Shown here one piece after another: positions 24,329-34,988 of a stretch of 64,000 bases of DNA (positions are counted from its first letter, which is position 1; the number at the start of each line of letters is the position of its first letter). Made by a program: the position numbers and the translations under genes. This DNA is from Vibrio spartinae (lineage in GTDB: Bacteria; Pseudomonadota; Gammaproteobacteria; Enterobacterales; Vibrionaceae). The notes beneath the pieces were generated by a model. The model was not told where the DNA came from. It did no database searches and saw nothing but the letters and a program-made list of their open reading frames with translations. The DNA is taken from contig NZ_AP024907.1 of the NCBI RefSeq assembly GCF_024347135.1, forward strand, positions 611,001 to 675,000. Direction: 5' to 3'.

Positions 24329-26812
24329 TTGTCACAGTCGTCAGCGTTATCTCAGTTACCCATAGCAGCCGTCATGGCTGAATTACTGGCAGCGATTGCC
24401 GATTGTCCTCAGGTGATCTTGAAAGCCCCGCCCGGTGCCGGGAAATCCACCGGTTTGCCGCTTGCTTTACTTCAGCAAAACATCATTGCCGGCAAAATGA
24501 TTATGTTGGAACCACGTCGACTTGCAGCGCGGAATATTGCCAATTATCTGGCTTCACAACTGGGAGAATCGGTTGGCGAAACCATTGGGCTTCGGGTTCG
24601 GGGCTCGACTCAAGTGAGTTCTCATACTCGACTTGAGATTGTGACCGAAGGCGTGATGACCCGGATGCTACAACAAGATCCGGAACTACAAGGGATTGAT
24701 TTACTGATATTTGATGAGTTTCATGAGCGAAATTTAAATGCGGACATCTCACTGGCACTGGCATTAGAAGTCCAAGAAGCATTACGAGACGATCTTAAAT
24801 TATTGATTATGTCGGCCACGCTCGATGGGGCGGCTTTACAGAGCATATTGCCAGCGGCGGGTTATATTGAATCGACAGGGCGCAGTTATCCGGTCGAATT
24901 GTATTATAAGACGCCGGCGGCGGGAGGACGGTTGATTGAAACCGCTGCGAAAGAAATCTCGTCTTTGTTCTCACGTGAAACCGGCTCCATGCTGGTCTTT
25001 TTGCCCGGGGCTGGCGAGATTCAACGTCTCGCCCAGCAGCTTGACGGTCAATTGGCGGCGGATGTGTTGGTTTGTCCGCTGTATGGTCAACTTTCCGTTT
25101 CCCAGCAACAGCAGGCGATTGCGCCGGCCCCGACTGGCAAACGTAAAGTTGTGCTGGCAACCAATATTGCAGAAACCAGTTTGACCATCGAAGGGATTCG
25201 CATGGTGGTCGATTGCGGGCTTGAACGACTTGCCCAATGGGACCCGAAAACGGGGATTAGCCGACTTGAGTCTGTCCGTATCTCACGTGCATCCGCTGAA
25301 CAGCGAGCCGGGCGAGCCGGGCGGTTAGCGCCCGGTATTTGTCTGCGTCTTTACAGTGAGGAAATGTTAGCCCGACAACCCGTCGCACAACAGCCGGAGA
25401 TCTTACGGGCTGACCTCACTTCACTGGCGATGGAGCTGGCACAATGGGGATGCAGTTCACCTTTGGATTTACAGTGGTTAGATTGCCCGCCAGAACCGGC
25501 ACTCAAACAAGCTGAGTCGCTATTAGCTTGGCTGGTGGTGACCGATGATGATGGACGACTGACGGCGACAGGCCGTGCGATTTCACAGCTTGGGGTTGAG
25601 CCGCGGCACGGGGCAATGTTATGGCGTGCCAAACAGCATGGTGTGTCAGTGGCAGCAACGGCAGCGATGTTAGTGGCGTTACTCGAAGAACCGCCAAGAG
25701 GAAATGCAAATCCTGATTTGCACTTCCAACTGAACCTCATTGAAAGTGGTGCCTTGCCACGCAGTCAGTTTTACTTAAAGCGCGCGAGGCAGTTATTCAC
25801 GAAACTCAGCTATTCAGCACAACCGCTCAAGGTCTCTCACCAATGGATCGCACCTTTGCTGGCAGCCGGTTTTCCTGACCGCATTGCATTATCGCGTGGT
25901 CAGGGCAGTCGTTATCGGTTAGCCAATGGTCAGGGGGCGATGATGATGCCAGATGAACCTCTGGCTGATGAAGCATTATTAGTCGTGGCCGACATTGTCA
26001 AAACGCAGCAGGGCGATAGTCGGATTTTTTCTGCGGTTCGTGCCGATCAAGCGATGTTGCAACAGGTACTGCCGCATTTGTTTACGTGGCGGGAATGGTT
26101 CGATTGGGATGATAACAAAGGACGATTGACCGCAGAAAAGCATCTGTGTTGTGGAAAGTTAGTGCTGGAACGTCAGTCTTTAGGCGAACCTGATGCCGAT
26201 AAGGCTGCTGAAGCTTTGCTGAATGCGGTGATACGAAAAGGCTTATCGACTTTACCGTGGAATCAAGCCGCGCAGAACTTACTTGAGCGGGCGCGATGTG
26301 CACGAGACTGGTTACCCGACTTAGGTATTCCGGCAATGGATGATGAAACACTGCTTGCTGAAGCGGCACTATGGTTACTGCCTTATATGACAGGGATGAA
26401 AACATTGAAGGCGTTAGCGCAGCTTGATCTCGTCGCAGCGCTTGAGGCGCGCCTCGGGTGGGATGTGAAGCAACGACTCGATCATGCGTTACCCACGCAC
26501 TATGTGGTGCCGACAGGCTCGCGCTATCCCATCCGTTATCAACAAGGACAAGCACCGGTTCTGGCGGTGAAATTACAGGAGATGTTCGGAGAACAGGCTT
26601 CTCCTCGGATTGCTCAGGGGCAAATTGCTTTGGTGCTTGAATTGCTTTCACCGGCACAAAGGCCGCTGCAAATTACCCGGGATTTGGCTGCTTTCTGGCA
26701 AGGCGCCTACCGTGAAGTGCAGAAAGAGATGAAAGGGCGGTATCCGAAGCATCCTTGGCCGGATGACCCTGCCAGCCATCAACCCACCAAAAAGATCAAA
26801 AAACAGCTATAG
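24329..26812 (+). CDS. hrpB: ATP-dependent RNA helicase HrpB
   Basis: DExH-box helicase, 827 residues, with helicase core, HA2/OB region and the HrpB-specific C-terminal domain (LELLSPAQRPLQITRD and KEMKGRYPKHPWPDDPA). Motifs: I APPGAGKST near residue 35, II DEFH near 130, III SAT, VI QRAGRAGR near 329. The cellular role of bacterial HrpB is not settled. The start is TTG (24329) with AAGG 8 bases upstream; this gives the LPIAAVMAELL N-terminus that matches E. coli, whereas the next ATG would cut into it. Confidence 0.94.
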   Translation: MSQSSALSQLPIAAVMAELLAAIADCPQVILKAPPGAGKSTGLPLALLQQNIIAGKMIMLEPRRLAARNIANYLASQLGESVGETIGLRVRGSTQVSSHTRLEIVTEGVMTRMLQQDPELQGIDLLIFDEFHERNLNADISLALALEVQEALRDDLKLLIMSATLDGAALQSILPAAGYIESTGRSYPVELYYKTPAAGGRLIETAAKEISSLFSRETGSMLVFLPGAGEIQRLAQQLDGQLAADVLVCPLYGQLSVSQQQQAIAPAPTGKRKVVLATNIAETSLTIEGIRMVVDCGLERLAQWDPKTGISRLESVRISRASAEQRAGRAGRLAPGICLRLYSEEMLARQPVAQQPEILRADLTSLAMELAQWGCSSPLDLQWLDCPPEPALKQAESLLAWLVVTDDDGRLTATGRAISQLGVEPRHGAMLWRAKQHGVSVAATAAMLVALLEEPPRGNANPDLHFQLNLIESGALPRSQFYLKRARQLFTKLSYSAQPLKVSHQWIAPLLAAGFPDRIALSRGQGSRYRLANGQGAMMMPDEPLADEALLVVADIVKTQQGDSRIFSAVRADQAMLQQVLPHLFTWREWFDWDDNKGRLTAEKHLCCGKLVLERQSLGEPDADKAAEALLNAVIRKGLSTLPWNQAAQNLLERARCARDWLPDLGIPAMDDETLLAEAALWLLPYMTGMKTLKALAQLDLVAALEARLGWDVKQRLDHALPTHYVVPTGSRYPIRYQQGQAPVLAVKLQEMFGEQASPRIAQGQIALVLELLSPAQRPLQITRDLAAFWQGAYREVQKEMKGRYPKHPWPDDPASHQPTKKIKKQL

Positions 26813-27135
26813 CTATCGCTGTGTGGCGATTTGCTGCATTGGCTGATCGATCTCAAGATTTATCACTGGATGTCCAGCGGTGTGTGCTGTGTCTCATTGC
26901 TTAAAATGAGTGGTGAGTGTCAATGATGTCAATAAACGTGTCGTGGCTGTTAATATTGTGTCAAACCAAGCGGTTCAAATTGACATTAAACCAGCGACTT
27001 AGTACACCAGATGAACAACCTCCAACCATGTTCATGCACCAATACATCAGGTAACATAACTGCGAACCGATGACATCGCAGCGAAAGTTGCGAATCATCC
27101 AGAGCAGAGATAGAAACGAAGCGATAATTAATTCA

Positions 27136-29490
27136 ATGAGTAGTCAAAAAAATCAGCAGAAGAGACGACGTTCTGATCGTCGCGCATCCGATACCAAAAA
27201 AGCACAGGGTTCGAGCCACAAAACGGCCGCTAAACGCACTGGATGGTTTAATAAACTGTGGCGTATCGGATGGAAAGTCGGATTAACGCTTGCCATTGTG
27301 ATTGCGTTCTATGGGGTGTATCTGAATAGCCTCGTCAGTCAGAAATTTGAGGGCCAACTTTTTGATCTTCCGACCGTTGTCTATGCCCGAATTTTATCGA
27401 TGTCTCCCGGTGATGATATCAGTTTGGATGCGTTGCGGCATGAGTTGGATATTTTAAATTATCGCAAAGTTGCCCGGCCGCGTTATGCCGGAGAGTATTC
27501 GGCATCTTCAACCAAGATTGAATTGATTCGCCGTCCCTTTGAGTTTGCCGACGGGCCTGAACCGGATCGACATGTCATGCTTTATTTTGACGATAATGGT
27601 TTAACCCGGATTCAGTCGTTGGACAAACATCAGGATATCGGTTTTTTACGTCTGGAACCGAAGATGCTGGGGATGCTGGAAAAAAACATTACCGAACAGC
27701 GTTTATTTCTGCGTCGGGAGCAATTTCCGGAAGTGATGATTGATGCATTACTGGCGACGGAAGACCGGCATTTTTATCAGCATGAAGGGGTTTCACCTTT
27801 TGCCATCCTCAGGGCCTTGGTTGCAAACGTGCGCGCAGGACGGACGGTTCAGGGCGGCAGTACGCTGACCCAACAATTGGCGAAGAATATTTTTCTCTCT
27901 AGCCAAAGAACCTTGGTGAGAAAGCTGCAAGAAGCTTATATGGCACTTATCATTGATTACCGTTTCAGTAAAGATCGCATTCTTGAAGCTTATCTGAATG
28001 AGGTTTATCTGGGACAGAATGGTGCTGAAGAAGTGCACGGTTTTGGACTTGCATCCCGTTTATATTTCGGGCAGCCATTGCAAGAACTGAGAATTGATCA
28101 ATTGGCCTTACTGGTTGGTATGGTCAAAGGACCATCTTATTACAATCCGGTTCGTTATCCTGAGCGTGCCACAGAACGGCGCGATCTTGTGCTGAAACTG
28201 ATGCTGCAACAAGATATTTTGACCGCAAGGCAGTATGCTCAGGCCGTTGAACGCCCGTTAGATATTCAGAAACATCCCCATATTGCCAGACGTCAGCCCG
28301 CTTATTTTCAGCAACTGGCGATTGAATTGAAAGATAAAGTCGGTGACCGGTTTAAATCCGACAAAGGGTTGAGAGTCTTTACAACCTTGGATCCGGTTTC
28401 TCAGTCTGAGCTTGAAGAGGCAGTACAAAAGAAAGTGCCGCAGTTAGGTAAAGGTTTAGAGGCTGCTGCGATTGCGGTGGATCGTCAGAGTGGCGAAATC
28501 CGGGCAATGGTCGGTGGGGTCCGGATCGGGTTCGATGGCTTCAATCGTGTGTTGAATGGCCGACGGCAAATCGGGTCGCTGGTGAAACCGGCCATTTATC
28601 TGACCGCATTGAACGATCCGGACAAATATAATCTGGCGACGACACTGGATGATCAGCCGATTCGTTTGAAATCCGATCGGGGAGATATCTGGACACCAAA
28701 GAATTTTGATCATCAGTTCCGTGGTGAAGTCCCGCTGTATCTGGCGTTGGCAAAATCCATCAACATTCCAACGATTAAGTTGGGGATGTCTCTGGGGATT
28801 CCGCAGGTGAGTGATACGCTGGTGGCTCTCGGGGTTGACGGACAAGAAATTCGTCCGGTGCCTTCGATGTTTTTAGGCTCGTTTTCACTCACCCCGATTG
28901 AAGTGGCACAAATGTATCAGACCCTCACTAATTCCGGCAGACGCGCCAAGCTATCTGCATTACGTTCGGTGATCGATCTGGACGGCAATGTGTTGTATCA
29001 GTCAATTCCTAAAAGTACGCAGGCGGTTTCGCAGCAAGCTGCTTGGTTAACAACCTACGCGATGAAACGGGGCGTGATTGAAGGCACTGGCCGGTATCTG
29101 CACAATCGTTTTTCCTGGGCAATGCTCGCTGGTAAAACCGGAACCAGTAATGACTATCGGGATAGCTGGTTTGTTGGTGTCGATGGCCGTGAAGTGACCA
29201 CCATTTGGGTTGGTCTGGATGACAATAAATCCACCGGATTAACGGGGGCGAGCGGGGCCTTACGTGTGTATGCCAATTATCTGCAAAAACGCGTGCCGAA
29301 GGTGTTGCATTTGCCATGGCCGCAGGGCATCACCATGATTGGGTTTGATAAAGACCGTCGTGGTGTGCTCAGCCTTGACTGTGATAATAAATTCAAACTC
29401 CCGGTATGGGATGCCGACCATACATGGAAACAGCGGTGTGAAGAGAATGACAAGCCGTTACGTTGGCTGAGAAAGATTTTCGAATGGTAG
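27136..29490 (+). CDS. mrcB: Bifunctional penicillin-binding protein 1b MrcB
   Basis: Class A PBP making and cross-linking peptidoglycan in the periplasm. With ATG 27136 (MSSQKNQQKRRRSD) 784 residues; an in-frame ATG at 27070 would add 22 residues and neither has a strong ribosome-binding site. A basic cytoplasmic tail is followed by one membrane segment (about 50-70), the UB2H domain, glycosyltransferase motif TEDRHFYQHEG with its catalytic Glu, GGSTLTQQLAKN, then transpeptidase SxxK (GSLVKP), SxN (KSIN) and KTGT. It lacks the long Gln-rich tail of E. coli PBP1b. A LpoB-type activator would be expected elsewhere. Confidence 0.95.
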   Translation: MSSQKNQQKRRRSDRRASDTKKAQGSSHKTAAKRTGWFNKLWRIGWKVGLTLAIVIAFYGVYLNSLVSQKFEGQLFDLPTVVYARILSMSPGDDISLDALRHELDILNYRKVARPRYAGEYSASSTKIELIRRPFEFADGPEPDRHVMLYFDDNGLTRIQSLDKHQDIGFLRLEPKMLGMLEKNITEQRLFLRREQFPEVMIDALLATEDRHFYQHEGVSPFAILRALVANVRAGRTVQGGSTLTQQLAKNIFLSSQRTLVRKLQEAYMALIIDYRFSKDRILEAYLNEVYLGQNGAEEVHGFGLASRLYFGQPLQELRIDQLALLVGMVKGPSYYNPVRYPERATERRDLVLKLMLQQDILTARQYAQAVERPLDIQKHPHIARRQPAYFQQLAIELKDKVGDRFKSDKGLRVFTTLDPVSQSELEEAVQKKVPQLGKGLEAAAIAVDRQSGEIRAMVGGVRIGFDGFNRVLNGRRQIGSLVKPAIYLTALNDPDKYNLATTLDDQPIRLKSDRGDIWTPKNFDHQFRGEVPLYLALAKSINIPTIKLGMSLGIPQVSDTLVALGVDGQEIRPVPSMFLGSFSLTPIEVAQMYQTLTNSGRRAKLSALRSVIDLDGNVLYQSIPKSTQAVSQQAAWLTTYAMKRGVIEGTGRYLHNRFSWAMLAGKTGTSNDYRDSWFVGVDGREVTTIWVGLDDNKSTGLTGASGALRVYANYLQKRVPKVLHLPWPQGITMIGFDKDRRGVLSLDCDNKFKLPVWDADHTWKQRCEENDKPLRWLRKIFEW

Positions 29491-29844
29491 CGTTTTCATG
29501 AACGGCAATTTGCAGTGAGGCTATCAAGTACAGCGGCTTCATTGAATACTTGATACACGGCTGAAAAGACCATTCATCATCGTTTTTTCAGCCGTAGTTT
29601 TTTGAGTGGCGAGATGTTTTTGAGTCAGGCTTGAAACTACCGTGAAAAGTTTCGTCGGAAGTTGCTGTGTGGGTCAAATAGTATGCATTTCCATTTATGG
29701 GTAAGTTTGCTATTCTGCATCAAATGTTTGGCCTCCTCGGCTAAGATAATCTGAGTTTGTCTCTGCATGGAGTGCCAAGTTTCCAAGGACGTTCGTTCCT
29801 ATAGATATAATAAAGTGAATGAACCGCAATGAGAGGAAAAAGTC
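29491..29844 (+). promoter_or_regulatory. mrcB-acnB spacer: terminator (29557-29603) and acnB promoter region
   Basis: The mrcB terminator is an 11-bp stem, ACGGCTGAAAA (29557-29567) with TTTTCAGCCGT (29585-29595), then AGTTTTTT. The remaining 240 bp must contain the acnB promoter; I cannot assign its elements. GAGAGGAAA at 29831-29839 is the ribosome-binding site for the GTG start of acnB. Confidence 0.7.
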
Positions 29845-32445
29845 GTGCTTGAAGCCTATCGTAAACACGTCGAAGAGCGTGCCGCAGAAGGAGTTGTTCC
29901 TAAACCTCTGGATGCTGAACAAGTTTCTGGTCTGGTTGAGTTATTAAAGTCGCCTCCGAAAGGAGAAGAAGCATTCATTCTCGATCTGCTTGAAAACCGT
30001 ATTCCCCCCGGTGTTGATGAAGCCGCCTATGTCAAAGCTGGTTTTCTTGCTGCTGTTGCCAAAGGAGAAGTGACCTCTCCGTTGATTGATCGCGTCAAAG
30101 CGGCTGAGCTGCTGGGAACGATGCAAGGTGGATACAACATCGAACCTCTGGTTTCTTTTCTTGATGATGAAAAGCTGGCCTCTACCGCTGCGAAGGTTTT
30201 ATCTCATACGCTGTTGATGTTCGATGCTTTCTATGATGTTGAAGAAAAAGCCAAAGCTGGCAATACCCATGCTCAACAGGTACTTCAATCTTGGGCTGAT
30301 GCTGAATGGTTCTTGTCTAAACCAAGTATGCCTGAAAAGGTAACACTGACTGTATTTAAAGTGACCGGAGAGACCAATACCGATGATTTGTCTCCGGCAC
30401 AAGATGCATGGTCTCGTCCTGATATTCCTGTTCATGCTTTAGCCATGCTCAAAAATGAGCGTGAAGGGATTGAACCTGATGAGGTTGGAAAAGTCGGCCC
30501 TGTCAAACAGATGGATGCTTTGTTGGAAGACAAAGGGCATCCACTGGTTTATGTCGGTGATGTCGTCGGGACCGGGTCCTCACGGAAATCGGCAACAAAC
30601 TCAGTGCTATGGTTTATGGGCGAAGATATTCCTTATGTCCCGAACAAACGTGCGGGTGGTTATGTCCTCGGTGGTAAAATTGCACCGATTTTCTTTAACA
30701 CGATGGAAGATGCGGGCGCATTACCAATCGAAGTGGATGTCTCCAAGCTCAATATGGGCGATGTAATCGATGTTTACCCCTATGAAGGCAAAGTTTGTGA
30801 ACACGGTACCGATAAGGTGTTGGCTGAGTTCAAACTGAAAACGAATGTCCTGATTGATGAAGTGCGTGCCGGTGGCCGGATTCCACTCATTATCGGCCGT
30901 GGTTTAACCGATAAAGCACGTGAATCCCTTGGCCTTGAAGCGTCAGATGTTTTCCGTCGCCCGTCACCGGTGAAAGACAGTGACAAAGGTTTTACTCTGG
31001 CACAGAAAATGGTTGGTAAAGCCTGCGGTATTGAAGGCGTCCGTCCCGGTACTTACTGTGAGCCGAAAATGACAACTGTGGGATCGCAAGATACCACCGG
31101 CCCAATGACGCGCGATGAACTTAAAGATTTGGCGTGTCTCGGTTTCTCGGCTGACTTGGTGATGCAGTCATTCTGTCATACTTCGGCTTATCCGAAGCCT
31201 GTCGATGTGAATACACACCACACGTTACCTGATTTTATTATGAATCGCGGCGGGGTTTCTCTTCGTCCGGGCGATGGTATTATCCACTCATGGCTCAACC
31301 GGATGTTGCTGCCGGATACAGTCGGAACCGGCGGTGATTCACATACCCGTTTCCCTCTGGGGATCTCTTTCCCGGCAGGATCTGGCTTGGTGGCATTTGC
31401 GGCTGCAACGGGTGTGATGCCGTTGGATATGCCTGAATCGGTCTTGGTGCGTTTTAAAGGCAAAATGAAGCCGGGAATTACGCTGCGTGATTTGGTTCAT
31501 GCGATTCCTTATTTTGCGATTCAAGATGGTCTGCTCACGGTTGCGAAATCAGGCAAGATCAATGAATTCTCAGGTCGAATCCTCGAAATTGAAGGGTTGG
31601 AGCATTTAACTGTTGAGCAAGCGTTTGAGTTATCCGATGCTTCGGCTGAACGGAGTGCTGCGGGTTGTACGGTCAAACTGTCTCAAGAGTCGATTGAAGA
31701 ATATCTGCAATCGAACATCGTGATGCTCAAATGGATGGCCTCTGAAGGTTATGGTGATGTGCGGACGATCGAGCGTCGCGTGAGTGCGATGCAAGAATGG
31801 CTGGATAATCCGGCGATGATGCATGCTGACGACAATGCCGATTATGCACATGTGCTGGAAATCGATTTAGATGATATCAGTGAGCCGATTTTGTGTGCGC
31901 CAAACGATCCGGATGATGCCCGTTTACTGTCAGAAGTACAAGGCACACCGATTGATGAAGTCTTTATCGGTTCTTGTATGACGAACATTGGCCATTTCCG
32001 TGCTGCGGGTAAACTGTTGGATAATCATGTCGGCCAGTTAGAAACTCGTTTATGGGTGGCCCCACCAACCAAAATGGATAAAGATCAACTGGTTGAAGAA
32101 GGCTATTACGGTATCTTTGGCCGTGCCGGGGTTCGGATTGAAACACCTGGGTGTTCTCTGTGTATGGGGAACCAGGCCCGGGTCGCTGATAAGTCGACGG
32201 TGATGTCTACTTCAACCCGTAACTTCCCGAACCGCCTTGGTGCTGGTGCGAATGTTTTCCTTGCTTCTGCGGAGCTGTCAGCCGTTGGTGCAATATTGGG
32301 ACGCATTCCAACCACGCAAGAGTACCTTGAGTTCGCTGCGAAAATTGATGCGACTGCTGCGGATACATATCGTTATCTGAACTTCCATAAGATGGATCAG
32401 TATACCGAAAAAGCAGATACCGTGATTTTCCAAGAGCCTGCATAA
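29845..32445 (+). CDS. acnB: Aconitate hydratase B AcnB
   Basis: Main TCA-cycle aconitase interconverting citrate and isocitrate via a [4Fe-4S] cluster; the apo-form binds mRNA. 866 residues against 865 in E. coli, starting at GTG with a strong GAGAGGA. Domain order is HEAT-like domain 5 first (about 1-160), then the swivel domain ([16 protein letters not shown] near 240), then domains 1-3. Cluster Cys residues are in [10 protein letters not shown] near 710 and [11 protein letters not shown] near 770. A compact terminator follows. Confidence 0.97.
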   Translation: MLEAYRKHVEERAAEGVVPKPLDAEQVSGLVELLKSPPKGEEAFILDLLENRIPPGVDEAAYVKAGFLAAVAKGEVTSPLIDRVKAAELLGTMQGGYNIEPLVSFLDDEKLASTAAKVLSHTLLMFDAFYDVEEKAKAGNTHAQQVLQSWADAEWFLSKPSMPEKVTLTVFKVTGETNTDDLSPAQDAWSRPDIPVHALAMLKNEREGIEPDEVGKVGPVKQMDALLEDKGHPLVYVGDVVGTGSSRKSATNSVLWFMGEDIPYVPNKRAGGYVLGGKIAPIFFNTMEDAGALPIEVDVSKLNMGDVIDVYPYEGKVCEHGTDKVLAEFKLKTNVLIDEVRAGGRIPLIIGRGLTDKARESLGLEASDVFRRPSPVKDSDKGFTLAQKMVGKACGIEGVRPGTYCEPKMTTVGSQDTTGPMTRDELKDLACLGFSADLVMQSFCHTSAYPKPVDVNTHHTLPDFIMNRGGVSLRPGDGIIHSWLNRMLLPDTVGTGGDSHTRFPLGISFPAGSGLVAFAAATGVMPLDMPESVLVRFKGKMKPGITLRDLVHAIPYFAIQDGLLTVAKSGKINEFSGRILEIEGLEHLTVEQAFELSDASAERSAAGCTVKLSQESIEEYLQSNIVMLKWMASEGYGDVRTIERRVSAMQEWLDNPAMMHADDNADYAHVLEIDLDDISEPILCAPNDPDDARLLSEVQGTPIDEVFIGSCMTNIGHFRAAGKLLDNHVGQLETRLWVAPPTKMDKDQLVEEGYYGIFGRAGVRIETPGCSLCMGNQARVADKSTVMSTSTRNFPNRLGAGANVFLASAELSAVGAILGRIPTTQEYLEFAAKIDATAADTYRYLNFHKMDQYTEKADTVIFQEPA

Positions 32446-32476
32446 GCACTCTGGTTGTTCTGTTGAATTGAAGTCA

Positions 32477-32502
32477 ATCCCTCCGTATGGAGGGATTTTT
32501 TT
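32477..32502 (+). terminator. Rho-independent terminator after acnB
   Basis: ATCCCTCC (32477-32484) pairs with GGAGGGAT (32489-32496), 4-base loop, followed by a run of seven T. Confidence 0.92.
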
Positions 32503-32659
32503 ATCAGAAATTTCTTCTTTTATATCCCATTCCAATGCTTGTTTGAGCGAATCATCTGTGAAAAATGATACGGATACAGGAGGACTGAGACCTGTATCTG
32601 ATGCGACTTCCGTATATACTAAGCGTCGGTTTGAATGTATCTCGATGAATCTCGGTATT

Positions 32660-33028
32660 ATGGAATTTGAATTTAGAAAAAACATGTTATTAGGTGAGTA
32701 TTACGCTGCATTTAATATGGAGCACGCCGTTATTTCCCGCTTTCTTGAAGATGAAACTGGCGCGGATCGCACAATAATTGATCAGGTTTTGCAATTACTG
32801 CAATCCGCATATCAAGATGATCTCACTGAGCAAGTTTGGTTTGGCAGAGAAATATCACTCAAGATTCTGGAAGGTGAAGTGACGATTTTTGAAAATATCC
32901 TGACACACACCAATCATCATGATTTTGAAGATGAATTTGAGTTATATGAGAGTGAAAGTATTGCGACTTGTGGTCTCGATGATTTCGAATCGATGCTTAT
33001 GCAGTGGCAACAATTTACGCTAAATTAA
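32660..33028 (+). CDS. yacL: YacL family protein (UPF0231)
   Basis: 122-residue acidic cytoplasmic protein matching the size of E. coli YacL (120) and holding the same place after acnB. Recognisable parts are MEFEFRKN at the start, GREISLKILEGEVTI in the middle and ATCGLDDFESML near the end. Function is not known. The ATG at 32660 is chosen by similarity; an in-frame ATG at 32645 is possible and no clear ribosome-binding site is visible. It is separated from acnB by a terminator, so it needs its own promoter. Confidence 0.82.
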   Translation: MEFEFRKNMLLGEYYAAFNMEHAVISRFLEDETGADRTIIDQVLQLLQSAYQDDLTEQVWFGREISLKILEGEVTIFENILTHTNHHDFEDEFELYESESIATCGLDDFESMLMQWQQFTLN

Positions 33029-33079
33029 TCGTCTTCAGCCCACCCCTATCGTTTTATCCCGAAACAAATCATTTCACCT

Positions 33080-33147
33080 TGCACAACCGTGGTGAGCTTT
33101 TCAAAACCCGCTTTATTTTTGTGAAATCGTTGCACCATAATAGTGCT
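33080..33147 (+). promoter_or_regulatory. Two NtrC-type binding sites upstream of glnK-amtB
   Basis: TGCACAACCGTGGTGAG (33080-33096) and TGCACCATAATAGTGCT (33131-33147) both fit the NtrC dyad pattern TGCAC-N5-GGTGCA with one or two departures. Their centres are 51 bp apart, close to five helical turns, and the nearer one is about 70 bp from the sigma-54 promoter, the usual enhancer geometry. Confidence 0.72.
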
Positions 33148-33209
33148 CTTGTGGTGGACTTTTACTTCTGTTGTTAATTTTATCGATAATAATCAATTAG
33201 TTAAAAAGT

Positions 33210-33225
33210 TGGCACGTACCTTGGA
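33210..33225 (+). promoter_or_regulatory. Sigma-54 promoter of glnK-amtB
   Basis: TGGCACGTACCTTGGA fits the -24/-12 consensus TGGCAC-N5-TTGC, with a perfect -24 box and GG in place of GC in the -12 box. It lies 43 bases before the glnK start. With the two NtrC-type sites this predicts induction by nitrogen limitation. Confidence 0.75.
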
Positions 33226-33240
33226 TTGAAGATGAGGTAA

Positions 33241-33606
<366 letters not shown>

Positions 33607-33633
33607 AAGATTCTAAGGATTGGAGAGACTATT

Positions 33634-34863
33634 ATGGATTTATCAGTAACTGTAACGGAGTTACGTTACGCGCTTGATACCTTTTACTTCCTCATTTCAG
33701 GCGCACTGGTCATGTGGATGGCTGCTGGATTTGCAATGCTGGAATCAGGTTTGGTTCGTTCAAAGAATACGACTGAGATTCTGACGAAAAACTTTGTATT
33801 GTATGCGATTGCTTCTACGTTATATCTCATCGTCGGTTATCACATCATGTATGTTGATAATGCTGATGGGGGTTGGTTGCCTTCATTTGGTGGATTAATC
33901 GGCTCTCAAGCTGCAGATGCAGACCACTCTTTAGAATCAGACTTCTTCTTCCAGGTTGTCTTTGTTGCAACAGCGATGTCAGTTGTTTCTGGCGCGGTGG
34001 CTGAGCGAATGAAACTGTGGGCATTCTTGATTTTCTCTGTGGTACTGACTGGCTTTATCTATCCTGTTGAAGGTTATTGGACATGGGGTGGTGGTTTCCT
34101 TTCTGCTGCTGGATTCAGTGACTTTGCTGGCTCAGGAATTGTTCATATGGCTGGTGCAGCGGCTGCTTTAGCGGGTGTTCTGCTACTGGGTGCCCGCAAA
34201 GGCAAATATGGGAAAAATGGTGAAGTTCATCCGATTCCGGGTTCAAACATGCCGTTGGCAACACTGGGAACCTTCATTTTATGGTTCGGCTGGTTTGGTT
34301 TCAACGGGGGGTCACAGTTGATGATTTCCGATGCTGCCAATGCGTCAGCGGTCGGTCAGATTTTCTTGAACACCAATGCTGCTGCATCAGCAGGTGCATT
34401 AGCAGCGTTATTAGTCTGTAAAACCACTTGGGGTAAAGCGGATTTAACCATGGTACTGAACGGTGCGCTGGCTGGTTTAGTTGCAATTACAGCAGATCCA
34501 CTGTCTCCGTCACCTATGTACTCGGTTGCCATTGGCGCTGTTGCCGGTGTGATTGTTGTCTTCGCGATTGTCGCGTTGGATAAATTAAAAATCGATGATC
34601 CAGTGGGTGCGATCTCTGTGCACGGTGTTTGCGGTCTGTTTGGCTTGATGGTTGTGCCAGTCAGCAATGCGGATGCATCCTTTGGCTCTCAATTACTGGG
34701 TGCGGTTGTTATCTTTGCTTGGGTATTTGGTGCTAGCCTAGTTGTTTGGGGTATCCTCAAAGCAACAATGGGAATTCGTGTCACAGAAGAAGAAGAGATG
34801 GAAGGAATGGACATGCACGATTGTGGTGTCGGTGCTTATCCTGAATTCGTGACTTCGAAATAA
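33634..34863 (+). CDS. amtB: Ammonium transporter AmtB
   Basis: 409-residue trimeric inner-membrane ammonium channel with eleven membrane segments. Typical stretches are MWMAAGFAMLESGLVRSKN (near 29-47), the pore-lining GSGIVHMAGAAAAL with one of the twin His (near 168), FNGGSQL, and SVHGVCGLFG with the other (near 330). Its cytoplasmic tail (about 380-409) is the GlnK-docking site. In operon with glnK; terminated at 34885. Confidence 0.96.
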   Translation: MDLSVTVTELRYALDTFYFLISGALVMWMAAGFAMLESGLVRSKNTTEILTKNFVLYAIASTLYLIVGYHIMYVDNADGGWLPSFGGLIGSQAADADHSLESDFFFQVVFVATAMSVVSGAVAERMKLWAFLIFSVVLTGFIYPVEGYWTWGGGFLSAAGFSDFAGSGIVHMAGAAAALAGVLLLGARKGKYGKNGEVHPIPGSNMPLATLGTFILWFGWFGFNGGSQLMISDAANASAVGQIFLNTNAAASAGALAALLVCKTTWGKADLTMVLNGALAGLVAITADPLSPSPMYSVAIGAVAGVIVVFAIVALDKLKIDDPVGAISVHGVCGLFGLMVVPVSNADASFGSQLLGAVVIFAWVFGASLVVWGILKATMGIRVTEEEEMEGMDMHDCGVGAYPEFVTSK

Positions 34864-34884
34864 GTTAGTTCTCGCTATGATCAA

Positions 34885-34910
34885 AACCTGCCCTTTGGGC
34901 AGGTTTTTTT
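34885..34910 (+). terminator. Terminator after amtB
   Basis: AACCTGCCC (34885-34893) pairs with GGGCAGGTT (34897-34905), 3-base loop, followed by a T-run to 34910. Confidence 0.93.
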
Positions 34911-34988
34911 ATGTCGGTGAGAGGGAGGATAGAGCTGAATGTGGAAGCGTTGAGCGAAGCATAAATTAGATTTAAATTATTTTTAAAA

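Noticed and set aside
26082..26657. 191-codon open frame antisense to hrpB
   Set aside because: It lies wholly inside hrpB, has no ribosome-binding site or recognisable domain, and results from codon bias of the sense gene; similar antisense frames in pnp (60813-61340), glmM and nusA were dismissed for the same reason.
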